Below are positions 35,384 to 43,572 of a DNA stretch of 64,000 nt, piece after piece. The stretch's first letter is position 1, and each line of letters starts with the position of its first letter. The stretch is from Variovorax sp. TBS-050B (GTDB taxonomy: Bacteria; Pseudomonadota; Gammaproteobacteria; Burkholderiales; Burkholderiaceae_C), in the NCBI RefSeq assembly GCF_029893635.1, contig NZ_JARXYR010000002.1:1835001-1899000 (forward strand). Direction: 5' to 3'. The notes below the pieces were generated by a model. That model had not been told where the DNA came from, searched no databases, and saw only the letters and a list, made by a program, of their open reading frames with translations. A program made the translations under genes and the position numbers.

Positions 35384-36592
35384 ATGCCCCGCAACGCCCT
35401 TCTTCTTCCACGCATGCGCCGCCGTGCGCTCTGCCTGGCCGCTGCCGCCGCCAGCTGGCTCGCCGCCGGCACGGCCATCGCCGCCGAGCCGATCAGGATC
35501 GGCCTCGTGACTGCGCTCTCGGGCCAGTCGGCGCTGGCCGGCGAGGCGATCACGCGCGGCCTCACGGTGGCGATCGACGAGATCAACGCCAAGGGCGGCC
35601 TGCTCGGCGGGCGCAAGCTCGAACTCGTGCGCCGCGACGACGAGGCCAATCCCGCCAAGGGCGTGGTGGCCGCGCGCGAGCTGATCTTCAAGGAGAAGGT
35701 GGCGGTGCTGTTCGGCGGCCTCGACACGCCGGTGTCGATGGCGATCGTGCCCATCGCCAACCAGGAGAAGACGCCGTTCATGGGCCCCTGGGCCGCGGGC
35801 ACGCCGATCACGAAGAACGGCGCCAACCCCAACTTCGCGTTCCGCGTCTCGGCGGTCGACGAGATCGTCAACGTGGCCATGCTCGACCATGCGCAGAAGA
35901 CCTTCAAGGCGGGCAAGCTCGGGATGATCCTGGTCAACAACCCCTGGGGCGAATCGAACGAGAAGGGCCTGCATGCCGCGCTCGCGGCCAAGGGGCTCAA
36001 GGCCGTGGGCGTGGAGAAGTTCGAGGCCAGCGACGTCGACGTGGTGCCGCAGCTCACGCGCCTGAAGGCCGCGGGCGCCGACGCGCTGTTCATGGTGGGC
36101 AACGTCGGGCCGTCGGCGCAGGTGGTCAAGTCGCTCGACCGCATGGGCTGGCAGGTGCCGGTCGTCTCCCACTGGGGACCGGCGGGCGGGCGCTTCACCG
36201 AACTCGCCGGGCCGTCGGCGCGCAACGTGCACTTCGTGCAGACCTACAGCTTCTTCGGCAGGCAGTCGCCCGTGGGCGAGAAGGTGATCGCCGCGCTCAA
36301 GGCCAGGTACCCGGCGATCAAGGGCCCGGACGACATCACGCCCGCGGTCGGCGTGGCCAACGCCTACGACGGCATGCAGCTGGCCGCGCTCGCGATCGCG
36401 GCCGCGGGCTCGACCGACGGCGACGCGGTGCGCCAGGGCTTCTACAGGATCGGCAGGTACGAGGGCCTGATCAAGACCTACGACAAGCCCTTCTCGCCCG
36501 GCGTGCACGACGCCGTGACGGCGAACGACTACGTCTGGGCGCAGTTCATCGACAACCGCATCCTGCCCGTGGGCATGGCCGCGGCCAAGTGA
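35384..36592 (+). CDS. ABC transporter substrate-binding protein, branched-chain amino acid type
   Basis: 402-residue periplasmic binding protein of the Leu/Ile/Val-binding (LivK-like) family. It has a signal peptide (MRRRALCLAAAAASWLAAGTAIA-AE) and the type I fold starting PIRIGLVTALSGQSALAGEAITRGLTVAIDEINAKGG. An AGGAG lies upstream of the ATG at 35384. It begins a three-gene operon with overlaps to both permease genes (TGATG at 36590). The ligand is probably not leucine itself given the neighbouring ureide/amide-type enzyme and GntR regulator. Confidence 0.9.
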   Translation: MPRNALLLPRMRRRALCLAAAAASWLAAGTAIAAEPIRIGLVTALSGQSALAGEAITRGLTVAIDEINAKGGLLGGRKLELVRRDDEANPAKGVVAARELIFKEKVAVLFGGLDTPVSMAIVPIANQEKTPFMGPWAAGTPITKNGANPNFAFRVSAVDEIVNVAMLDHAQKTFKAGKLGMILVNNPWGESNEKGLHAALAAKGLKAVGVEKFEASDVDVVPQLTRLKAAGADALFMVGNVGPSAQVVKSLDRMGWQVPVVSHWGPAGGRFTELAGPSARNVHFVQTYSFFGRQSPVGEKVIAALKARYPAIKGPDDITPAVGVANAYDGMQLAALAIAAAGSTDGDAVRQGFYRIGRYEGLIKTYDKPFSPGVHDAVTANDYVWAQFIDNRILPVGMAAAK

Positions 36593-37467
36593 TGCTGCTG
36601 TCGGCCTGGATCAGCGGGCTGGGGCTCGGGAGCATGTACGGGCTGATCGCCCTCGGCTTCCACGTCACCTATGCCGTCTCGGGCACCGTGAACTTCGCGC
36701 AGGGCAGCGCGATGATGCTCGGTGCGGTCTTCACCTTCTGGTTCGCGCAGGCGCTGGGCTGGCCGGTGCCGCTCGCGGTGCTGCTCGCGCTCGCGCTGTG
36801 CGGCGCCTACGGCCTGCTGGTCGAGTTCGCGGCCGTGCGGCCCTTCGCGAGCCGCGGTTCCGAGGCCTGGCTGATGGCGACGGTCGCGCTCGGCATGGTG
36901 GTCGACAACCTCGTGATGTTCACCTTCGGCAAGGAACCGCGCAGCCTGCCGTCGCCGCTCGCGGTGACGCCGCTGCAGGTGGGCGGCGTGGGCCTGGGCG
37001 TGTATCCGCTGCAGTTGCTGATCCCGCTCGCGGGCCTCGCGCTCGCGGCGGCGCTGCACGGGGTGGCGCGCCGCACGCGCTGGGGCACGGCCATGCTCGC
37101 GGTGGTGCAGAACCCGGCGGCCGTGCGGCTCATGGGCATTCCGATCCGGCGCGCGGTGGCCGCGGCCTTCGCGCTGTCGGCGGTGCTCGCGGGCGTGGCC
37201 GGCGTGCTGATCGCGCCGCTCTACAACGTGCAGGCCGACATGGGCACGCTGTTCGGGCTCAAGGCCTTCGCGGTCGCGATCCTCGGCGGCATCACGAGCG
37301 CCTGGGGCGTGATGGGTGCGGGCCTGCTGTTCGGCCTGGCCGAGGCGCTGATCACCGCCGCGCTGGGGTCGGGCTACACGCAGATCCTGAGCTTCGGCCT
37401 CGTGATCGCGGTGCTCGCGCTGCGGCCGCAGGGGCTGTTCGGCCGCGCGGCGGTGAAGAAGGTATGA
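36592..37467 (+). CDS. Branched-chain amino acid-type ABC transporter permease (LivH-like)
   Basis: 291-residue integral membrane protein with about eight transmembrane segments. GLGLGSMYGLIALGFHVTYAVSGTVNFAQGSAMMLGA is the LivH N-terminal signature, and the LGGITSAWGVMGAGLLFGLAEAL coupling region is present. Its start overlaps the binding-protein stop by one base and its stop overlaps the next start by four (ATGA at 37464), so expression is tightly coupled. It pairs with the LivM half of the next, fused protein. Confidence 0.92.
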   Translation: MLLSAWISGLGLGSMYGLIALGFHVTYAVSGTVNFAQGSAMMLGAVFTFWFAQALGWPVPLAVLLALALCGAYGLLVEFAAVRPFASRGSEAWLMATVALGMVVDNLVMFTFGKEPRSLPSPLAVTPLQVGGVGLGVYPLQLLIPLAGLALAAALHGVARRTRWGTAMLAVVQNPAAVRLMGIPIRRAVAAAFALSAVLAGVAGVLIAPLYNVQADMGTLFGLKAFAVAILGGITSAWGVMGAGLLFGLAEALITAALGSGYTQILSFGLVIAVLALRPQGLFGRAAVKKV

Positions 37468-39986
37468 GCGGCATGCAACCCGGAACCACACCCGGCCTGC
37501 GCTGGCCCGCAGTGGTCGCGCTCGTGGCCGCGATGGGCGCGGGCGTGGCGCTCGCGGCCAGCGTCAACGGCTACTACGTCTTCGTGCTCGCCAACGTCGC
37601 GCTGCTCGCGATCGTGGGCATCGGCCTCAACGTGCTGCTCGGGCTCACGGGGCAGATGTCCTTCGGCCACGTCGGCTTCTACGCCATCGGCGCCTACGCG
37701 GTGGCGATCCTCACCGGCCAGGCCGGCTGGAGCTTCTGGCTCGCATGGCCCGCGGGCGCGTTGATCGCGGGCGCGGCCGGCGCGCTGCTCGCGCTGCCGG
37801 CGCTGCGCGCGAAGGGACCGTACCTCGCGATGATCACCATCGCCTTCGGCTTCATCGTCGAGCATGCGATCGTCGAGGCGCGCGATCTCACGGGCGGGCA
37901 GAACGGCATCATGGGCATCGCCGGACCGGCGCTCGGCGGCTTCGCGCGCGGCGAGCGCGCGGCGGCGATGCTCGCGGTGCTCACGGCCGGCGCGGCGCTC
38001 GCGGCCTTCGCGCTGCTGTCGCGCGGCGGCTGGGGCGCGGCGATGCGCGCGGTGCGCGACAGCGAGACCGCGGCCGAATCGATCGGCCTCGACCCGCTGC
38101 GCATCAGGACCGTGGCCTTCGCGCTGTCGGCGCTCTGCGCGGGCGCGGCGGGCGGCCTGTTCGCGCCGCTGTCGGGCATGGTGACGCCGCACACCTTCGG
38201 CTTCGGCCAGTCGATCCTGTTCGTGCTGGTGGTGATGGTCGGCGGCGCGGGCTCGGTCGCAGGGCCGCTGGCGGGCGCGCTCGTGGTCGGGCTGCTGCCG
38301 GAGCTGCTCTCGCGCTTCGAGGAATACCGGCTGCTGGTCTTCGGCCTGCTGCTGCTCGTCGTGCTGTGGGTCGCGCCCGAGGGCGCGGCCGGGCTCTGGC
38401 GCCGAGTGGCGCGGCGCTTCGCCGCGGCGCCGCCGGACCGGCCGCCCGTGGCCGAAGCCGAGGCCGCGCTGGCGCCGCGCGCGCCGGGCGCGCCGATCCG
38501 CACCGAGGGCCTGTCGATGCAGTTCGGCGGCGTGCGCGCCGTGGACGGCCTGGGCTTCGCCACGCAGGCCGGCGGCATCACCAGCCTGATCGGCCCCAAC
38601 GGCGCCGGCAAGACCACGGTGCTGAACATGCTGAGCGGCTTCTATCGGCCCACGGGCGGCGGCTTCCGGCTCGGCGAAACGGCGCTGCAGGGCCGGCGCG
38701 CCTTCCGCATCGCGCGCGCCGGCGTGGCGCGCACCTACCAGACCTCGCAGCTCTTCGGCAGCCTGAGCGTGGAGGACAACGTGGCGCTCGCGCTCGGCCG
38801 CGGCCGGCTCGGGCCGCTGCTCGGCGCGCGGCGCTTCCGCTCGGACAGCGCGCGCGCCGAGGCGCGGCGGCTGCTCGCCTTCTGCGGCTATGCGGGGCCG
38901 GCGCACACGCCCGCGGCCGACCTGCCCCACGTGGACCGGCGGCTGGTCGAGATCGCGCGCGCGCTCGCCACCGCGCCGCAGGCGCTGCTGCTCGACGAGC
39001 CCGCGGCCGGCCTCTCGCGCGAGGACAAGGCGCGGCTCGCGCAGCTGCTGCGGCGCATCGCCGCCGCGGGCATCGGCGTGCTGCTGGTCGAGCACGACAT
39101 GGAGCTCGTGATGGGCATCTCGGATCACATCGTGGTGCTCGATGCGGGCCGGCGGCTCGCGGTGGGCGACGTGGCGGCGATCCAGGCCGATCCGGCCGTG
39201 CGCAGGGCCTACCTCGGAGAGGACATGGCGGCCGAGGCCCTGCCCGCGGCCGCGGCGCGCAGGCCGCTCGCGGCCGACGCGCCCGAGCTGCTCGGCGTCG
39301 GCGGCCTGGTCGCGGGCTACGGCGCCGAGCCGGTGCTGCACGGCATCGACCTGCGCGTGCGGCGCGGCGAACTGGTGGCGCTGCTCGGCGCCAACGGCGC
39401 CGGCAAGTCCACGCTGATGCGCGCGCTCGCAGGCCTGCACCGGCCGGTGCAGGGCGGCATCCACCTCGACGGCGCCGAGCTCGCGGGCCTCGCGGCCGAG
39501 CGCATCGTGGCGCGCGGGCTGGTGCTGGTGCCCGAGGGGCGGCAGGTGTTCCCCGAACTCAGCGTGCGCGACAACATCCGGCTCGGCGCCTTCCTCGACG
39601 GCCGCGACATCGATGCGCGCACCGAGGCGATGCTCGACCGCTTCCCGCGGCTGCGCGAGAGGCTGCACCAGCGCGCGGGCCTGCTCTCGGGCGGCGAGCA
39701 GCAGATGCTCGCGATCGCGCGCGGGCTGATGTCGAAGCCGCGCGTGCTGCTGCTCGACGAGCCTTCGCTCGGGCTGGCGCCGAAGGTCATCGCCGAGCTG
39801 TTCGAGGCGCTGGCCGCGCTGCGCGCCGAAGGCCTGACGGTGCTGCTGGTCGACCAGATGGCCGCGCTCGCGCTGGCGCTCGGCGACCGTGCCTACGTGA
39901 TCGAGGGCGGGCGCATCGTGGCCGAGGGCGGCGCGGCCGAGATCGCGGCCGACGGCGCGCTGGCGCGCGCCTACCTGGGCGGCTGA
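37464..39986 (+). CDS. Fused LivM permease - LivG ATPase - LivF ATPase (single-chain branched-chain ABC transporter)
   Basis: 840 residues in three parts. Residues 1-325 are a LivM-type permease (VGIGLNVLLGLTGQMSFGHVGFYAIGAYAVAIL). Residues about 343-590 are an ATPase with Walker A GPNGAGKTT near 377-385, Walker B LLLDEPAAGL, and LPHVDRR in place of a standard LSGGQ signature. Residues about 610-840 are a second ATPase with Walker A GANGAGKST near 643 and an intact LSGGEQQMLAIARGL signature. No stop or frameshift separates the parts. Fusing M with G is known in Burkholderiales; including F as well makes one chain carry both ATPases and is less usual. LivH remains separate. Confidence 0.92.
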   Translation: MSGMQPGTTPGLRWPAVVALVAAMGAGVALAASVNGYYVFVLANVALLAIVGIGLNVLLGLTGQMSFGHVGFYAIGAYAVAILTGQAGWSFWLAWPAGALIAGAAGALLALPALRAKGPYLAMITIAFGFIVEHAIVEARDLTGGQNGIMGIAGPALGGFARGERAAAMLAVLTAGAALAAFALLSRGGWGAAMRAVRDSETAAESIGLDPLRIRTVAFALSALCAGAAGGLFAPLSGMVTPHTFGFGQSILFVLVVMVGGAGSVAGPLAGALVVGLLPELLSRFEEYRLLVFGLLLLVVLWVAPEGAAGLWRRVARRFAAAPPDRPPVAEAEAALAPRAPGAPIRTEGLSMQFGGVRAVDGLGFATQAGGITSLIGPNGAGKTTVLNMLSGFYRPTGGGFRLGETALQGRRAFRIARAGVARTYQTSQLFGSLSVEDNVALALGRGRLGPLLGARRFRSDSARAEARRLLAFCGYAGPAHTPAADLPHVDRRLVEIARALATAPQALLLDEPAAGLSREDKARLAQLLRRIAAAGIGVLLVEHDMELVMGISDHIVVLDAGRRLAVGDVAAIQADPAVRRAYLGEDMAAEALPAAAARRPLAADAPELLGVGGLVAGYGAEPVLHGIDLRVRRGELVALLGANGAGKSTLMRALAGLHRPVQGGIHLDGAELAGLAAERIVARGLVLVPEGRQVFPELSVRDNIRLGAFLDGRDIDARTEAMLDRFPRLRERLHQRAGLLSGGEQQMLAIARGLMSKPRVLLLDEPSLGLAPKVIAELFEALAALRAEGLTVLLVDQMAALALALGDRAYVIEGGRIVAEGGAAEIAADGALARAYLGG

Positions 39987-40042
39987 GCTGCGGCGCGCGG
40001 AGCCCGGGAGCGCCGGCGGCGGCCTCCCGGCACAATCGCGCG

Positions 40043-41317
40043 ATGTCGTTTTTCAAGGACCTCAGCCTCTCGGCCTTCACCGCGGGCTTCGTCGCGGTGC
40101 TCGTGGGCTTCACGAGCTCGGTGGCGATCGTGTTCCAGGCCGCGCAGGCCTTCGGCGCCACGCCGGAGGTCGCGGCCTCGTGGATGTGGGCGCTGGGCAT
40201 TGGCATGGGCCTGGCTTCGGCGCTGCCCTCGCTGTGGTGGAAGAAGCCCGTGATGATCGCCTGGAGCACGCCGGGCGCGGCGGTGCTCGCGGTGGCCGGC
40301 GTGGGCCACGGCATGGGCGAGGCGGTGGGCGCCTTCATCGTCTGCGCGTTGCTGATCGTGCTGGCGGGCGCCACGGGCTGGTTCGAGCGCGTGATGAACC
40401 GCATCCCGATGGCGATCGCTTCGGCGCTGCTCGCGGGCGTGCTCGCGCGCTTCGGCCTCGCGGCCTTCACCGCCGCGCAGACCGCGCTGCCGCTGGTGTT
40501 GCTGATGCTCGGCACCTACCTGCTCGGAAAGCGCATGCTGCCGCGCTATGCGGTGCCGCTGACGCTGCTGGTGGCGATCGTCTTCGTGGCGGCGCGTGGC
40601 GAGCTGGCGTGGTCGCGGGTGCATTTCACGCTCACCTGGCCGGTGTTCACGATGCCGGTCTTCAGCTGGCAGGCGGTCGTCAGTCTCGCGCTGCCGCTCT
40701 TCGTGGTCACCATGGCCTCGCAGAACCTGCCGGGCGTGGCGGCGATCCGCGCCGCGGGCTACGGCGAGCTGCCGGTCAGCCGGCTCATCACGCTCAGCGG
40801 GCTCGCCACGCTGGTGCTCGCGCCCTTCGGCGCCTTTGCGCTGAACCTGAGCGCGATCACCGCGGCCATCTGCATGGGCCGCGAAGCGCACGAAGACCCG
40901 GCGCGGCGCTACACCGCGGCCGTGAGCTGCGGCGCGATCTACGTGGTGATCGGCCTCTTCGGCGCGGCGGTCACGGGGCTACTCACCGCCTTTCCCAAGG
41001 AGCTGGTCGCGGCCATCGCGGGCCTGGCGCTGCTCGGCACCATCGGCAGCGGGCTCGCGGCCGCGGTGCGCGAGGAATCGCACCGCGAGGCGGCGCTGAT
41101 CACCTTCCTGGTCACGCTCTCGGGCGTCACGCTGCTCGGCGTGGGGTCGGCCTTCTGGGGCGTGGTGGCCGGCGCCGTGGCGCTCGCGGTGCAGCGGCTG
41201 GGACGCCGCCCCGCAAAGGCCTCCGCCGGCAAGGACTTCGCCGCTTCCGGCAACATCGCCCCGGACACCAGCAGCAGCAACATGGCGGCCTCCCCGGGCG
41301 CCCGAAAGACTCCCTGA
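40043..41317 (+). CDS. benE: BenE-family benzoate/purine-type membrane transporter
   Basis: 424-residue membrane protein with about 12 transmembrane segments. MSFFKDLSLSAFTAGFVAVLVGFTSSVAIVFQAA and MIAWSTPGAAVLA are BenE signatures; the family imports benzoate by proton symport. No benzoate catabolic genes are nearby, so the substrate is open. The C-terminal 35 residues are a polar tail. A CACAAT box at 40031-40036 lies only six bases before the ATG, suggesting a leaderless or very short-leader message. The stop overlaps the gshB start (TGATG at 41315). Confidence 0.88.
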   Translation: MSFFKDLSLSAFTAGFVAVLVGFTSSVAIVFQAAQAFGATPEVAASWMWALGIGMGLASALPSLWWKKPVMIAWSTPGAAVLAVAGVGHGMGEAVGAFIVCALLIVLAGATGWFERVMNRIPMAIASALLAGVLARFGLAAFTAAQTALPLVLLMLGTYLLGKRMLPRYAVPLTLLVAIVFVAARGELAWSRVHFTLTWPVFTMPVFSWQAVVSLALPLFVVTMASQNLPGVAAIRAAGYGELPVSRLITLSGLATLVLAPFGAFALNLSAITAAICMGREAHEDPARRYTAAVSCGAIYVVIGLFGAAVTGLLTAFPKELVAAIAGLALLGTIGSGLAAAVREESHREAALITFLVTLSGVTLLGVGSAFWGVVAGAVALAVQRLGRRPAKASAGKDFAASGNIAPDTSSSNMAASPGARKTP

Positions 41318-42273
41318 TGAAAAACATCCTCTTCGTGGCCGATCCGCTCGACCACTTCAAGATCTACAAGGACACCACCTTCTCGATGATGCGCGAGGCG
41401 CAGCGCCGCGGCTGGCGCATCGCGGCCTGCCTGCCGCAGGACATGCAGTGGGTCTCGGGCGGCCGGGTCACGGCCACGGTGCAGCAGATCACGCTCACCG
41501 GCGACAGCAAGGCGTGGTACCGCGAGGACATCCGCGAATCGAAAGCGCTGGCCGACTTTGACGCGGTGCTGATGCGCAAGGACCCGCCCTTCGACGCCGA
41601 GTACATCTACGCCACGCACCTGCTCGAGCAGGCCGAGCGCGAGGGCGCGCGCGTGGTCAACAAGCCGCGCGCGCTGCGCGACCATCCCGAGAAGCTCGCG
41701 ATCATGGAGTTTCCGCAGTTCACCACGCCCACGCTGGTCACCCGCAGCGCGCAGGCGGTGCGCGACTTCCATGCCGAGCACGGCGACATCATCCTCAAGC
41801 CGCTCGACGGCATGGGCGGCATGGGCATCTTCCGCGTCAGGCAGGATGCGCTGAACCTCGGCTCCATCGTCGAGACGCTCAACAAGAACGGCGCCGAGAC
41901 GATCATGGTGCAGCGCTTCGTGCCCGAGATCGTGCAGGGCGACAAGCGCATCCTCATCATCGCCGGCGAGCCCGCGCCCTTCGTGCTCGCGCGCATCCCG
42001 CAGGGCAGCGAGGTGCGCGGCAACCTCGCCGCCGGCGGCAAGGGCGTGGCGCAGCCGCTCACGCCGCGCAACCGAGAGATCGCCGAGCAGATCGGCCGCG
42101 TGCTCGCGCCGCGCGGGCTGCTGCTGATCGGGCTCGACGTGATCGGCGACTCGGTGACCGAGATCAACGTGACCAGCCCGACCTGCTTCCAGGAGATCAC
42201 CGAACAGACCGGCTTCGACGTGCCGAAGATGTTCGTCGATGCGCTCGAGGCGCACCTGGCCGCGGCGCGCTGA
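41317..42273 (+). CDS. gshB: Glutathione synthetase
   Basis: 318-residue ATP-grasp enzyme adding glycine to gamma-glutamylcysteine. Motifs include the N-terminal ILFVADPLDHFKIYKDTTFSMM, ATP-binding ILKPLDGMGGMGIFRV, and metal-binding TEINVTSPTCFQEI. The start overlaps the stop of the BenE-like transporter by one base, so translation is coupled to it. Its pathway partner gshA is at 29412, separated by kup and the GntR/ABC locus. Confidence 0.96.
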   Translation: MKNILFVADPLDHFKIYKDTTFSMMREAQRRGWRIAACLPQDMQWVSGGRVTATVQQITLTGDSKAWYREDIRESKALADFDAVLMRKDPPFDAEYIYATHLLEQAEREGARVVNKPRALRDHPEKLAIMEFPQFTTPTLVTRSAQAVRDFHAEHGDIILKPLDGMGGMGIFRVRQDALNLGSIVETLNKNGAETIMVQRFVPEIVQGDKRILIIAGEPAPFVLARIPQGSEVRGNLAAGGKGVAQPLTPRNREIAEQIGRVLAPRGLLLIGLDVIGDSVTEINVTSPTCFQEITEQTGFDVPKMFVDALEAHLAAAR

Positions 42274-42291
42274 GCGCCGCCGCCCAGCGCC

Positions 42292-43572
42292 TCAGCGCGG
42301 CGCGAGCACGCCGAGCGCCTGCAGCTCGGTCTCGCGCTGCCGCCGCGCCTGCAGGAGCCGCGCGCGCCGCTTGCGCCACCAGATCACGATGCCCGTGATC
42401 GACAGCCCCGCGACCGCCAGCCCCATCAGCGACATCAGGATGCGCCCCGGCAGGCCGAGGATGCGGCCGCCGTGCAGCGGCAGCTGCAGTTGCGCGAACA
42501 CGTCGGCCGCGGTGCCTTGCCAGGGGCGGTTGCTGCCGATCAGGCGGCCGTCGCGGCCGTCGAGGTAGAGGTTCGACAGGCCCATGCCGTCGCTGCTGTC
42601 GTGCGTGGCATGGTCGAAGAACGAGACGTTGTAGAAGCCGGCGCGCTGGTTGTAGAACACGCCGCCGAGCGGCGTGTCCCAGCCGCGGCGGCGCGCCTCG
42701 GCTTCGGCCTCGGCCACGATCTGCCGGAAGCCGATCGCGGGCTCGATGCGCGTGCCCAGCGGCGCGAGCGGCATCAGCGTCGAGGGGCCCGGCGTGGTCT
42801 TCGATACCAGCGACAGCATCGGATGGAACACCTCCTTGTAGAGGTTCAGCGAGAACGAGGTGAAGGCGATGAGGATGATCAGCGCCCACAGCCAGAGCCC
42901 GCCCGCGCGGTGCAGGTCGAAGTTGAGCTTGTAGCCGCCGGCGGCCCAGCGCACGCCCCAGGCCGGCTTCCAGCGCTGCCACCACTGGCCTGCCGGGCGG
43001 TGCGCCGGATGCGCCGCGGCGCGCTGGCGCCGCGGCGTGGTGAGGTAGAGCGCGACGAAGCTGTCGAGCAGCCACACCAGCGCCACCGTGCCCATGATCC
43101 AGTGGCCGAGCCGGTCGGTGCCCCAGACCGCGGGGACATGCAGCGTGTAGTGCAGCTTGCGCAGGAAGGGCATCAGCGTCTCGGGCCTGAGCGAGATCGC
43201 GGTCGAGTCGCGCCGGCCGCGGATCTCGGCCGTCACCGGATCGACGTACACGCGGTTGTAGCCGAGCCGGTAGGGCTTGCCCGTGGCGGGATCGGTGCGC
43301 GGCTGCACGAAGTAGCCGGCCGCATGGCCTTCCTCGAAGCCGAGCGGCATGTAGGCGACCCGCGCGCGCGGATCGTCGGCCTCCACCGCGGCGGCCAGGT
43401 CGAACGGATCCTTGAAGGGGCCGCGCGCGGTGGTGTCGTAGAGCTCGCTGTTGAGCCAGCCGTCGATCTCGTGGTCCCACGAGATGACCGCGCCCGTGAG
43501 CCCCGAGACGATGAGGAACAGTGCGACCGCAAGCCCCGCGAAGCGGTGCACGGCCGTCCAGAAGGCCCGCAT
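42292..43572 (-). CDS. PepSY-associated transmembrane (PiuB-like) protein
   Basis: 426-residue inner-membrane protein with four main transmembrane segments: about 8-28, 140-165, 205-225 and 370-390. Conserved His and Trp residues (FWTAVHRFAGLAVALF, RKLHYTLH, NFDLHRAGGLWLWALIILIAFTS) are typical of PepSY_TM proteins linked to siderophore uptake, several of which act as ferric-siderophore reductases. Its start codon overlaps the stop of the TonB receptor (TGATG at 43570-43574), so it is the second gene of a Fur-controlled iron-uptake operon. Confidence 0.88.
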   Translation of the reverse strand: MRAFWTAVHRFAGLAVALFLIVSGLTGAVISWDHEIDGWLNSELYDTTARGPFKDPFDLAAAVEADDPRARVAYMPLGFEEGHAAGYFVQPRTDPATGKPYRLGYNRVYVDPVTAEIRGRRDSTAISLRPETLMPFLRKLHYTLHVPAVWGTDRLGHWIMGTVALVWLLDSFVALYLTTPRRQRAAAHPAHRPAGQWWQRWKPAWGVRWAAGGYKLNFDLHRAGGLWLWALIILIAFTSFSLNLYKEVFHPMLSLVSKTTPGPSTLMPLAPLGTRIEPAIGFRQIVAEAEAEARRRGWDTPLGGVFYNQRAGFYNVSFFDHATHDSSDGMGLSNLYLDGRDGRLIGSNRPWQGTAADVFAQLQLPLHGGRILGLPGRILMSLMGLAVAGLSITGIVIWWRKRRARLLQARRQRETELQALGVLAPR

